Assembly: GCF_017744955.1 (NCBI RefSeq)
Contig: NZ_JAGIAG010000011.1
Location: 62,001-126,000 of the forward strand
DNA: 64,000 nucleotides
From: Dokdonella sp.
Lineage (GTDB): Bacteria > Pseudomonadota > Gammaproteobacteria > Xanthomonadales > Rhodanobacteraceae
Direction: 5' to 3'
In this document: positions 18,327 through 27,400 of the stretch, one piece after another
Layout of the letters: the number at the start of each line of letters is the position of its first letter
Position numbering within the stretch: the stretch's first letter is position 1
Position numbers and translations under genes: made by a program
The notes under the pieces: generated by a model
The model's database searches: none
What the model saw: the letters and a program-made list of their open reading frames with translations, nothing else
What the model was told of the DNA's origin: nothing

Positions 18327-19763
18327 ATGCGCCCATCGCCGCTCGCCCTCGCCCTCGCCTTCTGTTCCATCGCCCCCGGCGCGCTCGCCGCCGGCAAGCC
18401 GACCACGATCGCGCCCGCCGACATCGCGATCGCCGAGCAGCTGCGCGACCGCGCGCTGCGCGACGACACCGCCTGGCAGTTCACCGAAGGCCTGACCACC
18501 GAGGTCGGCCCGCGCCTGGCCGGCAGCGACAACGATCTGAAGGCGCGCGACTGGGTCACGGCGAAGTTCAAGGCGCTCGGCTTCGACAAGGTCTGGAGCG
18601 AGCCGGTCACCTTTCCGAAGTGGGTGCGCCGCAGCGAGCACGCCGCGATCCTCGCGCCGTTCGCGCAGCCGCTCGCCGTGCTCGCGCTCGGCAATTCGCC
18701 GGGTACGCCGGCCGGCGGTCTCGACGCCGAAGTGGTCGGCTTCGATTCCTTCGACGCGCTGAAGGCGGCGGATCCGGCCAGCGTGCGCGGCAAGATCGTC
18801 TACGTCGGCGCGCGCATGCACGCGCGCCAGGACGGCCACGACTACGGCATCGGCTCGCAGGTGCGCGTGGAAGGTCCGCCGCTGGCGACGCAGAAAGGCG
18901 CCGCGGGATTCCTGCTGCGCTCGGCCGGCACCGACAGCGATCGCCTGCCGCACACCGGCGTGACGCGCTTCGAGCCCGGCAAGCCCTCGATTCCGGCCGC
19001 AGCGCTGTCCAATCCGGACGCCGACCAGCTCGAGCGCGTGCTGAAGAGCGGCCAGCCGGTGCGTGTCCAACTCGCGCTCGACTGCGGCTTCGACGGCGAG
19101 TACACCGGCGCGAACGTGATCGGCGAACTGCGCGGCTCGAAGAAGCCCGACCAGTACTTCGTCATGGGCGGGCACCTGGATTCCTGGGATCCGGGCACCG
19201 GCGCGATCGACGACGCCGCCGGCATCGGCATCGCGGTCGGCGCCGCGCGCCTGATCGCGCAGTTGCCGCAGCGTCCGGCGCGCAGCATCCGCGTGGTCGC
19301 GTTCGCGAACGAGGAGTCCGGCCTGTTCGGCGGCAAGTCGATGGCCGAGAAGTACAAGAAGACGATCGGCAACGCCGTGCTCGGCAGCGAATCGGATGCC
19401 GGCGCCGATCGCATCTGGAAGATCACCGCCACGGTCAAGCCCGAGGCGCGCGACGCGATCGGCCAGATCGCCGCGGTGCTGAAGCCGCTCGGCGTCGAGT
19501 ACGACCCGAACGCGGGCGGCAGCGGCGGCTCGGACCTGTCGGCGCTGCACGCGGTCGGCATGGCCGGCCTGTCGCTGCACCAGGACGCGACGCGCTACTT
19601 CGCCTGGCACCACACCGCCAACGACACGCTCGACAAGGTCGACCCCGAGCAGCTGCGCCAGAACGTCGCCGCCTATGCGGCGGTCGCCTACCTCGCCGCG
19701 CAGGCGAACGGCGACTTCGGTTCGGCGCCGGGCGCGTTCGCCAAGGACAAGGGCGAGGACTGA
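18327..19763 (+). CDS. M28-family secreted zinc aminopeptidase
   Basis: A 478-aa predicted periplasmic or secreted metallopeptidase of family M28 with an inserted PA domain (about residues 115-255). Residues 1-22 form a signal peptide (LALAFCSIAPGALAA). The co-catalytic zinc ligands are recognisable: His283 in GGHLDSWDPG, the Asp295-Asp296 pair in GAIDDAAG, and Glu329-Glu330 in FANEESGLFGG; a late histidine occurs in FAWHHTANDT. M28 enzymes of this type remove N-terminal residues from peptides. The ATG at 18327 is preceded by AAGGGA and gives the signal peptide directly. It is a single gene, ended by a large hairpin repeat before the convergent rlmB-like gene. Confidence 0.92.
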   Translation: MRPSPLALALAFCSIAPGALAAGKPTTIAPADIAIAEQLRDRALRDDTAWQFTEGLTTEVGPRLAGSDNDLKARDWVTAKFKALGFDKVWSEPVTFPKWVRRSEHAAILAPFAQPLAVLALGNSPGTPAGGLDAEVVGFDSFDALKAADPASVRGKIVYVGARMHARQDGHDYGIGSQVRVEGPPLATQKGAAGFLLRSAGTDSDRLPHTGVTRFEPGKPSIPAAALSNPDADQLERVLKSGQPVRVQLALDCGFDGEYTGANVIGELRGSKKPDQYFVMGGHLDSWDPGTGAIDDAAGIGIAVGAARLIAQLPQRPARSIRVVAFANEESGLFGGKSMAEKYKKTIGNAVLGSESDAGADRIWKITATVKPEARDAIGQIAAVLKPLGVEYDPNAGGSGGSDLSALHAVGMAGLSLHQDATRYFAWHHTANDTLDKVDPEQLRQNVAAYAAVAYLAAQANGDFGSAPGAFAKDKGED

Positions 19764-19800
19764 GTTGCTCCGCGCGCGTCGTGAGGCGTGCTCGGGAAGA

Positions 19801-19886
19801 AATTTTCTCGCAGAGGCGCAGAGAACGCAGAGGAAAAGCCACTAGAAAAAAGCTTTTCTCCGCGTTCTCTGCGTCTCTGCGAGATC
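19801..19886. repeat. Long 'cgcagag' hairpin between convergent genes
   Basis: Two arms of about 33 bp, tctcgcagaggcgcagagaa... (from 19806) and its near-perfect complement ending ...gcgtctctgcgaga (to 19884), surround a short A-rich loop. It occupies most of the space between the M28 peptidase gene and the convergent methyltransferase gene. It is the same repeat family as 5988-6165. Its position suggests bidirectional transcription termination. Confidence 0.75.
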
Positions 19887-19917
19887 CCGCTTCTAAGTTG
19901 GCGCGCCGGCGCCCGCC

Positions 19918-20784
19918 TCAAGCCCCGCGCTGGCGCCAGTATTCGCCGAGCACCACCGCCACGCTGGCGGCGACGTTGAGACTCTCGACCGCTCCGCTGC
20001 CCGGAACCGTCAGGCGCAGGTCCGCCGCCTCGATCATCGCATCGCTCATGCCCGCGCCTTCGGCGCCGAACACCAGCACCAGTCGCGCCGGCAGCTCGGC
20101 TCGATACAGCGAAACGCCGTCGCGCGGCACGGTCGCGGCGATCGAATAGCCGCTCGCGCGCAACGTGGACAGCGCCTGCGCGGCCGACGGCGCGCGCGCC
20201 AGCGGCACGACCTCGGCCGCGCCTTCGGCGACGCGCGCGGCAGCGCCGGAAACCTCGATGCCGTCCGCCGCCGGCACGATCGCGCCGTGCACGCCGAAAT
20301 GCGCCGCGCTGCGCAAGAGCGCACCGAGGTTGTGCGGATTGCCGACGCCGTCGAGCCACAGCAGCAGCGACGGCGCGGGCGCCGGCGGCACGCGCGCGAG
20401 CAGATCGGCCAGCGCCAGCGGCGCTTCGCGCGCCAGATCGAAGCAGACGCCTTCGTGATGCCGCGAGGCGGTCAGCTTGTCGAGATCGGCTTCCTCGACC
20501 ACGCGGTAACCGAGCCGATGCTTGACGCACCAGGCCAGCACCGGCTTCAACGCCGCGATGCGCGCTTCGGTCAGGTACACCTTGCGCAACGCCTCCGGTC
20601 GCCGCGCGAACGCGGCGAGACAGGCGTTGAGACCGTACAGGCGCGCCTCCTCGTTGCGCGGCGTCGCCGGCTTCGGCGGCGCTGCTCCAGTCGGCGCTGC
20701 CCTGGTCGGCGCAGGCCTGCGCGCCGCCTGCGCTTCGCGCCACGGCGAGGTGTCGTTCTTGCGATCGGGTCGGTCGCGATTCAT
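19918..20784 (-). CDS. TrmH/SpoU-family RNA 2'-O-methyltransferase (RlmB-like)
   Basis: A 288-aa SPOUT-class methyltransferase. After a basic, Ala/Pro-rich N-terminal tail it has the substrate-binding domain (RLYGLNACLAAFARRPEALRKVYL, about 45-120) and the SpoU catalytic domain with motif 1 LDGVGNPHNLGALLRSA, motif 2 VFGAEGAGM and motif 3 LTVPGSGAVESLNVAASVAV, which form the SAM-binding trefoil knot. RlmB methylates G2251 of 23S rRNA; sequence alone does not separate RlmB from other TrmH relatives. The long disordered N-terminus is unusual. The ATG at 20784 overlaps the stop of the GNAT gene (ATGA), indicating translational coupling. Confidence 0.9.
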   Translation of the reverse strand: MNRDRPDRKNDTSPWREAQAARRPAPTRAAPTGAAPPKPATPRNEEARLYGLNACLAAFARRPEALRKVYLTEARIAALKPVLAWCVKHRLGYRVVEEADLDKLTASRHHEGVCFDLAREAPLALADLLARVPPAPAPSLLLWLDGVGNPHNLGALLRSAAHFGVHGAIVPAADGIEVSGAAARVAEGAAEVVPLARAPSAAQALSTLRASGYSIAATVPRDGVSLYRAELPARLVLVFGAEGAGMSDAMIEAADLRLTVPGSGAVESLNVAASVAVVLGEYWRQRGA

Positions 20785-21338
20785 GCGTGGTTCTCCAGTT
20801 CGCGCCGCACCAAGGCGTAGACGTACAGATCGAGCAGCTCGCCGCGCTTGACCACGGCCGACTTCTGCACGCCCTCGCGCGCGAAGCCGGCTTTCTCGAG
20901 CACGCGCGCGGAAGCGGGATTGGTTTCGTACACGGTCGCGTAGAGCCGGTACAGACGGAACGCATCCATCGCGCGCGGCGCAAACGCACGGATCACCGCG
21001 GTCATGATGCCGTGGCCCCAGTGGCGCTGCGCGAGCCAGTAACCCAGCTCGGCCGAATGCCGATGCACGTCGACGCCCGGATGCAGGCTGACCCCGCCGA
21101 CCGCGCTGCCGTCGATCTCCAGCGCCCAGGCGCGATCGGATTCGTCGACGGCGCGCGTCAGCCAGGCGCGGCCGTCGTCGCCGGTGTACGGATACGGAAA
21201 GCGGTCGCGCAGGCTGCGCGAAACGCTGGCGTCGTTCGCGCTGGCGACGAGGCTGTCGAGATCGTCGAGCCGCCACGGACGCAGCACGGCGACGCCGCAA
21301 TCGAGCCGCGGCAGCGGCAAGGAGGAATCGGAAGACAT
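20781..21338 (-). CDS. GNAT acetyltransferase, RimJ/RimL type
   Basis: A 185-aa GNAT-fold N-acetyltransferase of the Acetyltransf_3 group, related to RimJ/RimL. The start LDCGVAVLRPWRLDDLDSL, the middle segment SAELGYWLAQRHWGHGIMT (acetyl-CoA pyrophosphate-binding loop), and the C-terminal ETNPASARVLEKAGFAREG are classical. The substrate may be a ribosomal protein N-terminus or an amino group on a small molecule. It is the first gene of a coupled pair with the RNA methyltransferase, so a role in ribosome maturation is possible but inferred. Confidence 0.92.
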   Translation of the reverse strand: MSSDSSLPLPRLDCGVAVLRPWRLDDLDSLVASANDASVSRSLRDRFPYPYTGDDGRAWLTRAVDESDRAWALEIDGSAVGGVSLHPGVDVHRHSAELGYWLAQRHWGHGIMTAVIRAFAPRAMDAFRLYRLYATVYETNPASARVLEKAGFAREGVQKSAVVKRGELLDLYVYALVRRELENHA

Positions 21339-21366
21339 GGCCGCATGCTACACGACGACGATGTTC

Positions 21367-21430
21367 CGACATTCGGATTGCGGGGATCGTCGCGCTTCCG
21401 ATCCCCGCTCACCGTGACCGCCGAATGTCG
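21367..21430. terminator. Nested inverted repeats between DUF11 gene and GNAT gene
   Basis: An outer perfect 10-bp pair, cgacattcgg (21367-21376) and ccgaatgtcg (21421-21430), encloses an inner perfect 10-bp pair, gcggggatcg (21380-21389) and cgatccccgc (21399-21408). A third hairpin (cccggga / tcccggg, 21443-21465) lies closer to the DUF11 stop. No T-tract is present. A terminator for the giant DUF11 transcript is the most likely role. Confidence 0.55.
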
Positions 21431-21484
21431 CTTGCAGCAGCCCCCGGGACGGTGATGCTCCCGGGAGCTCGATCGCAGCGGCCC

Positions 21485-24400
21485 CTAGCGCCGCCTGCGC
21501 AGGGCCGGAACGCCGGCCAGCATCAGCAGCACGCCCATCAGCATCAGCATCCAGCGGGCGTCGACGGGTACCGGCCTGACGGACGCCGGCGGATTGCCGG
21601 TGACCGGCGTCGACACGGTGCTCGTGTTGTTTTCGGGTTCCGGATCCGGAACCGTCGGCGACTGCGCATCCGCGACGTTGCTGATCGTGCCGCTGTAGCC
21701 CTGCTGCACGACGTAGGTGACCGTGAAGGTCACGCTCGCGCCGTTCGCCAGCGGCGGCAATGCGCACGGGAAGCCGCCGGCGCACGGCGCCGTCGACGAG
21801 ACGTACTCCAGGCCCGCCGGCGTCGGATCGTCGAGCACGGCATCGGGCACCGCGTCGGGACCGTGGTTGGCGACCTGGATCGAGTAGCTGATCGTCTGCC
21901 CCGCCGTCGCGCTGGCCGGACCGGTCTTGGTCACGACGAGATCGGCGGCCGGCGTGCCGGCCAGCGGCGTGATCGCCGTGTCGCTGTTGTTGGACGCGTT
22001 CGGATCCGGCGTATCGCTGCTCGCGCTGGCCGTGTTCGCGATCGGATTCGGACCGGCGTAGGCGGCGGGCACCGCGTAGGTCGTCGTGATCGTCGCGCTG
22101 GCGCCGCTGGCGAGCGTACCGATTGCGCACGGATACGCCGTCGCGCACGCGCCGGCGTTCGACACGAACACCAGCCCGTTCGGTGTCGGATCGGCCACGA
22201 CCACGTTCACGGCCGGATCGGGACCGTGGTTGGTCACGACGATCGTGTAGACCGCATCGCTTCCCGCGGCGACGCCGGCCGGACCGGTCTTGGCCACGAC
22301 GAGGTCGGCGGCGGTCGGCGTCTCGACCACGTCCGTGTCGACCGAGTCCTGGTTGTCGCTCGGATCGGGATCCACCGTGCCCGAAGGCGGCTCCACGCCG
22401 GCCGTATTGGTCAGCCGGGTCGCGTTCGCCGGCGCCGTGCCGCCGATGGTGAAGGTCACCGATCCGCCGGCGGGCAGCGCGGTGATCGTGCTCGTCACCG
22501 TGTTGCCCGCGACGCCGACCGCACCGCAGACGGCGCCGCCGGTCGGACTTCCGCACGACGCGGCCACGGCCGTGACGCCGACCGGAACCGGATCGCTGAA
22601 CAGTGCGCCGTCGGCATTGCCCGGGCCCGCGTTGGTGACGACGACCGTGTAGCCGATCGCGCCGCCGGTGCCGACGATCGCCGGTCCCGTTTTCACCGCC
22701 GCCAGGTTCGCCTGCGGCGTGACCGGAATCGTCACGCTGTCCTCGTTGTTGCTCGGGTCCGGATCAGGCGTATCGCTGCCCGCGGTCGCCGTGTTCACGA
22801 GGTCGCCGGTGGCACCCGCGTCGACGGCGAACGTGACCGTGACGATCGCGCTCGCGCCGTCGGCGAGCGTCCCCAGATCGCAGGGGAAGCCGGCCGCGCA
22901 GGGCGGTGTCGCCGAGACGAAGCTCAGGCCCGGCGGCGTCGGGTCATCCAGCGTCGCGTCGACCGCGTCGTCCGGCCCGTTGTTGGTCACCGTCAGCGTG
23001 TAGGTCACCTGCGTGCCCGGCGTCGCGCCGGCCGGGCCGGTCTTCTCCACCACCAGGTCCGCCATCGGTGTGCCGACCGCGGTGTCGACGTCGTCCTGGT
23101 TGTTGCTGGGGTCCGGATCGTTGACGCCCGACGGCGGTGTCACCGTCGCCATGTTGCTGAGCGTCAGCGGTCCTTGCGGAGCCGTGCCGTTGATCGTGAC
23201 GAGCACGCTGCCGCTCGACGGCAGCGTGCCGACGGTGCCGGTCACCGTGTTGCCGGTGACGGTCGGCGGCGTCACGCAGGCGGCGCCGCCCTGCTCGCCG
23301 GCGCACGTCGCGGTGATGCCGGTGATGCCGGCGGGCACCACGTCGCTGTAGCTCGCGCCGTTGGCCGGACTCGGCCCGTGGTTGACGATCAGCAGCGTGT
23401 AGCTGATCGCGCCGCCGGAAGCGATCGCCGCGGGACCGGTCTTGGTGATCGCGAGATCCGCGTTGCCCGGCCCCACGCCCGTCTGCGCCGAGCCCTGGTT
23501 GTTGGTCGGATCCGGGTCGGGCGTGTCGCTGCTGACGATGGCGGTGTTCACGATCGGGTTCGCGCCGCTGTAGTTCGCCGGCACGCTGTAGGTCGTCGTG
23601 ATCGTCGCGCTGGCGCCGTTCGCCAGTGTGCCGATCGAGCACGGGTAGGCCGTCGTGCACGCACCGGCGTTGCTCACGAAGACCAGCCCCGCCGGCGTCG
23701 CATCGGCGACCACGACGTTGGCGGCGTCGCTCGGGCCCTGGTTGGTGACCACGATCGTGTAGACGACGTCGTCGCCCGGCGTCACCGTGGCGGAGCCGCT
23801 CTTGGTCACGCGCAGATCGGCCAGCGGATTGCCGTTCAACGACGCGCTGTCGCTGTTGTTGGCGGGATTCGGATCGGGCTGGTCCGCGCCGGTCACCGTG
23901 GCCGTGTTGGTCGTCGCACCGGCGTCGACGACGGTCGCCGTGATCGTCAACGTGGCGGTCGACGTCGGTCCGGCCGCCGTGAGCGTGCCGACGCTCCACA
24001 GGCCGGTGGCCGGGGCATAGCTGCCCTGCGACGGCGTGGCGGACACGAACGACAACGTCGCCGGCAGCTGGTCGGTCAGCACGACGCTGGTCGCGTCCGA
24101 CGGTCCGTTGTTGTGGATCGTGATCGTGAACACGACGTCGTCGCCGACGGTGGGGGCCGCGTCGTCGACGGTCTTGGTCACCGCGAGATCGGCCGACTGG
24201 CCGTTGATCGTCGTGCCGGAGCTGTTGTTGGTCGGGTTCGGATCGAACTGGTCCTCGTGCGTGACCGTCGCGGTGTTGCTGATCGAGCCCGCCTGGTCGA
24301 CGTGGACCGTGATCGTCAACGTGGCGCTGGCGCCGTCGGCGAGAGCGCCGACGACCCACACGCCGCTGGCGCCGTCGTACGACCCCTGCGACGGCGCGGC

Positions 24401-27400
24401 GCTCACGAAGCTCACGCCGGCCGGCAGGTGGTCGGTGATCTCGACGCCGGTCGCATCGCTCGGACCGTGATTGGTCGCCGTCAGCGTGTAGGTCACGTCG
24501 CTGCCGACGTTCGGCACCGTGTCGTCGACCGTCTTCAGGACGCCGATGTCCGCGCTGGGTTCCGCGTTCACCGCCGCCGCCGCGCTGTTGTTGCTGGTGT
24601 CGGGGTCCGGCTGGTCGGAAGCGCTGACCACCGCGTGGTTGGTCAGCGCGCCCGCCACGTCGACGGACACCGTCAGCGTCAGCGTCTGGCTCGCGCCGTT
24701 GGCGAGATTGCCGATCGTCCACAGTCCGCTGGCCGGATCGAACGTGCCGACCGACGGCGTCGCCGAGACCAGGCTCAGCCCGAACGGCAGGCCGTCGGTG
24801 ATCGCCACGCCCGTCGCGTCATTCGGGCCGTGGTTGGTGGCGGTGATCGTGAAGGTGACCTGCTCGCCGACGTTCGGCGCCGCATTGTCCACCGTCTTCA
24901 GGAGCGCGATGTCGGCGACGCGCGTCACCGGCACCACGACGGTGCCGACGCAGCGCGTCGCCGCGGGGCAGCCCGGATCGCCGCCGCCGCTCGCAGTCGC
25001 CGTGTTGTCGCCGTTCGCCGCGCTGGCGGCGACGTCGACGTCCAGCGTCAGCGTCGTGCTCGCGCCCGCCGCCAGCGTGCCGCCGAAGGTGCAGCTCAGC
25101 GCCGTCGTGCCGGTGCACGTCCAGTTCGCGCCGCCGAACGTCGCCAGCGTGATGCCGGCCGGCAGCGTATCGGCGATGGTGATCGGCGCGCTGGTCGGCG
25201 TGCCGCCGGAGTTCGTCACGGTGATCGCGTAGCTCGCCGGCTGGCCGACCAAGAACGGATTGGGCGTCGCGCTCTTCGTCACGGTCAGCTGCGGACCCTG
25301 CGCGTCGGTATCCGTCGCGCTGTTGTTGCCGGGCACCGGATCGGTCGTGCCGCTCGGCGCCGTCACCGTCGCGGTGTTGGACAAGGACCCGGTGGTGCCT
25401 GCGCCGACGGTGCCGGTCACCGTGAACGTCGCCGTGCCGCCCGCGGGAATCGTCACCGTCGCGTTGATGTTGCCGCTGCCGCTCGCCGGTCCGGATGCGC
25501 CGGCCGAATAGACCGCGGTCCACGTCGCCCCGGTGATCGCCGCCGGGATCGTATCGGCCACGGTCGCGCCGACCGCGGTGCTCGGTCCCGCATTGCTGGC
25601 CACGATCGTGTACGTGATCGGATTGCCAGGCGTATAGATCGCGCTGCCGTCGGTCTTGGTGATGGCGAGATCGGCGATCGACGAAACGGGCACGACCACC
25701 GTTCCGGTGCAGCGGGCGGCCGCCGGACACGCCGGATCGCCCCCGCCGCTCGCAGTCGCGCTGTTGTCCGCGTTGGTCGCGCCGGCGTCGACGGTGACGT
25801 TGATCGTCAGTGTCGTGCTCGCCCCCGCGGCGAGCGTTCCGGCGAAGGTGCAGCTCAGCGTCGGCGCGCCCGTGCAGCTCCAGCCGGTACCTGCGGCACC
25901 GGCGAACGTGACGCCCGACGGCAGCGTGTCGGCGATCGCGATCGGCGCCGTGGTCGGGCCCGTGCCCGCGTTCTGCACGGTGATCGCATAACTGCCCGGC
26001 TGCCCGACGACGAACGGATTGGGCGTCGCGGTCTTGGTGACGACCAGCTGCGGCGGCTGCGGAGCGACGGTTGCCGAGGACGTGTCGTTCGCGGAATTGG
26101 GATCCTGCTCGTTGCCCGTCACCGTCGCGCTGTTGGTGACGGCGGCGGTGAACGGGTTCGGCGCGTTGCCGGTGATCGTGATCGCGAACGTGCCGCCGCT
26201 GGCGAGGGTGCCGCCGACGCAGGTGACCGTGTTGCCCGCGACGGTGCAGCCCGGGGTCGGCGAGGCGACGCCCGTGACGCCCGCCGGTACGACGTCGCTG
26301 ACCGTGAAGCCCGAACTTGTACCGGGGCCGTGGTTGGTGACGACGAGGTTCCACGACAGCGCGCCTCCGGGCGCGACCGTGGCGGGGCCGGTCTTGACGA
26401 TGCCCAGGTCGACGGGCGGCGCGACGCAGGAGGTTCCGTCGTTGTTGCTCGACGAAGGTCCGGGCGAGGAAGACACCAGCGTCAATGTCGGCGTGCCCGA
26501 CGGATTGGTCACGGCGATCTGGTAGATCACGCCGCTGACGTTGTTGCTGAGGCCGAGGTTGCCGTTGCCGAAGGTCCAGATAGCGCCGTATGTGCCCGCC
26601 GGAATGAACGGTATGGGGAATTGCGAGGTGTTGCCCGTGGCCGGGTCGATGCGCACCAGCGTCTGCGCGCTGTTGGTCACGCCCCACAGGAAGCCGTCGG
26701 CGTAGGTGAAGTCGCTGACGTTGATCGCCTGGGACGGAACCAGATTGACGGGCGTCGCCACATGGGTCGTGAGGTCGAGACGGTAGATCGCGGTGCCGGC
26801 GCTGATGGCGATCCAGTAGTTGTCGGACGAATCGAATGCTCCGATGTTCGCGCCGCTGGTCGCGAGCGGGCCGGTGATCGTGCCGAGATCCACGGTCAGG
26901 CCGGTGGTCGGATCGATTCTCAGCAGGTGCCCGACCGGGTTCGCGGCGTTCCTGGCCTGAGTGATCGCGTAGATGAAGCGATCGGCGTCGCGATAGGCCA
27001 CGGCGTTGTAGATCCAGTCCGAGGCGGGCCCGATCGGATTGAAGGTGGCGGCGCCGCCGGCGCCGTAGACCGCCGCGTTGAGCTGGGTGGGACTACCCTG
27101 GCCGACGAAGATCGTCGACACGTCACAGACGAACGGCGAACCCGCGGCGGTGTCGGTGTCCGTCGCGGAGTTGTTGCCGGGCGCGGGGTCGGTCATGCCA
27201 CCCGGCACGGCGATCGTCGCGGTGTTGACCAGATCGCCGCTCGCGCTCGCGCTGATCGTGCCGGTGACGACGAAGGTGGCCGTGCCGCCGACCGGGATGT
27301 TCACCGACGCGCCGATGCTGCCGGCACCGGAAGCCGGGCAGCTCGCGCCGCCGGCGCCGGTGCAGGTCCAGGTCGGGTTGACGATGCTCGCCGGAATCGT

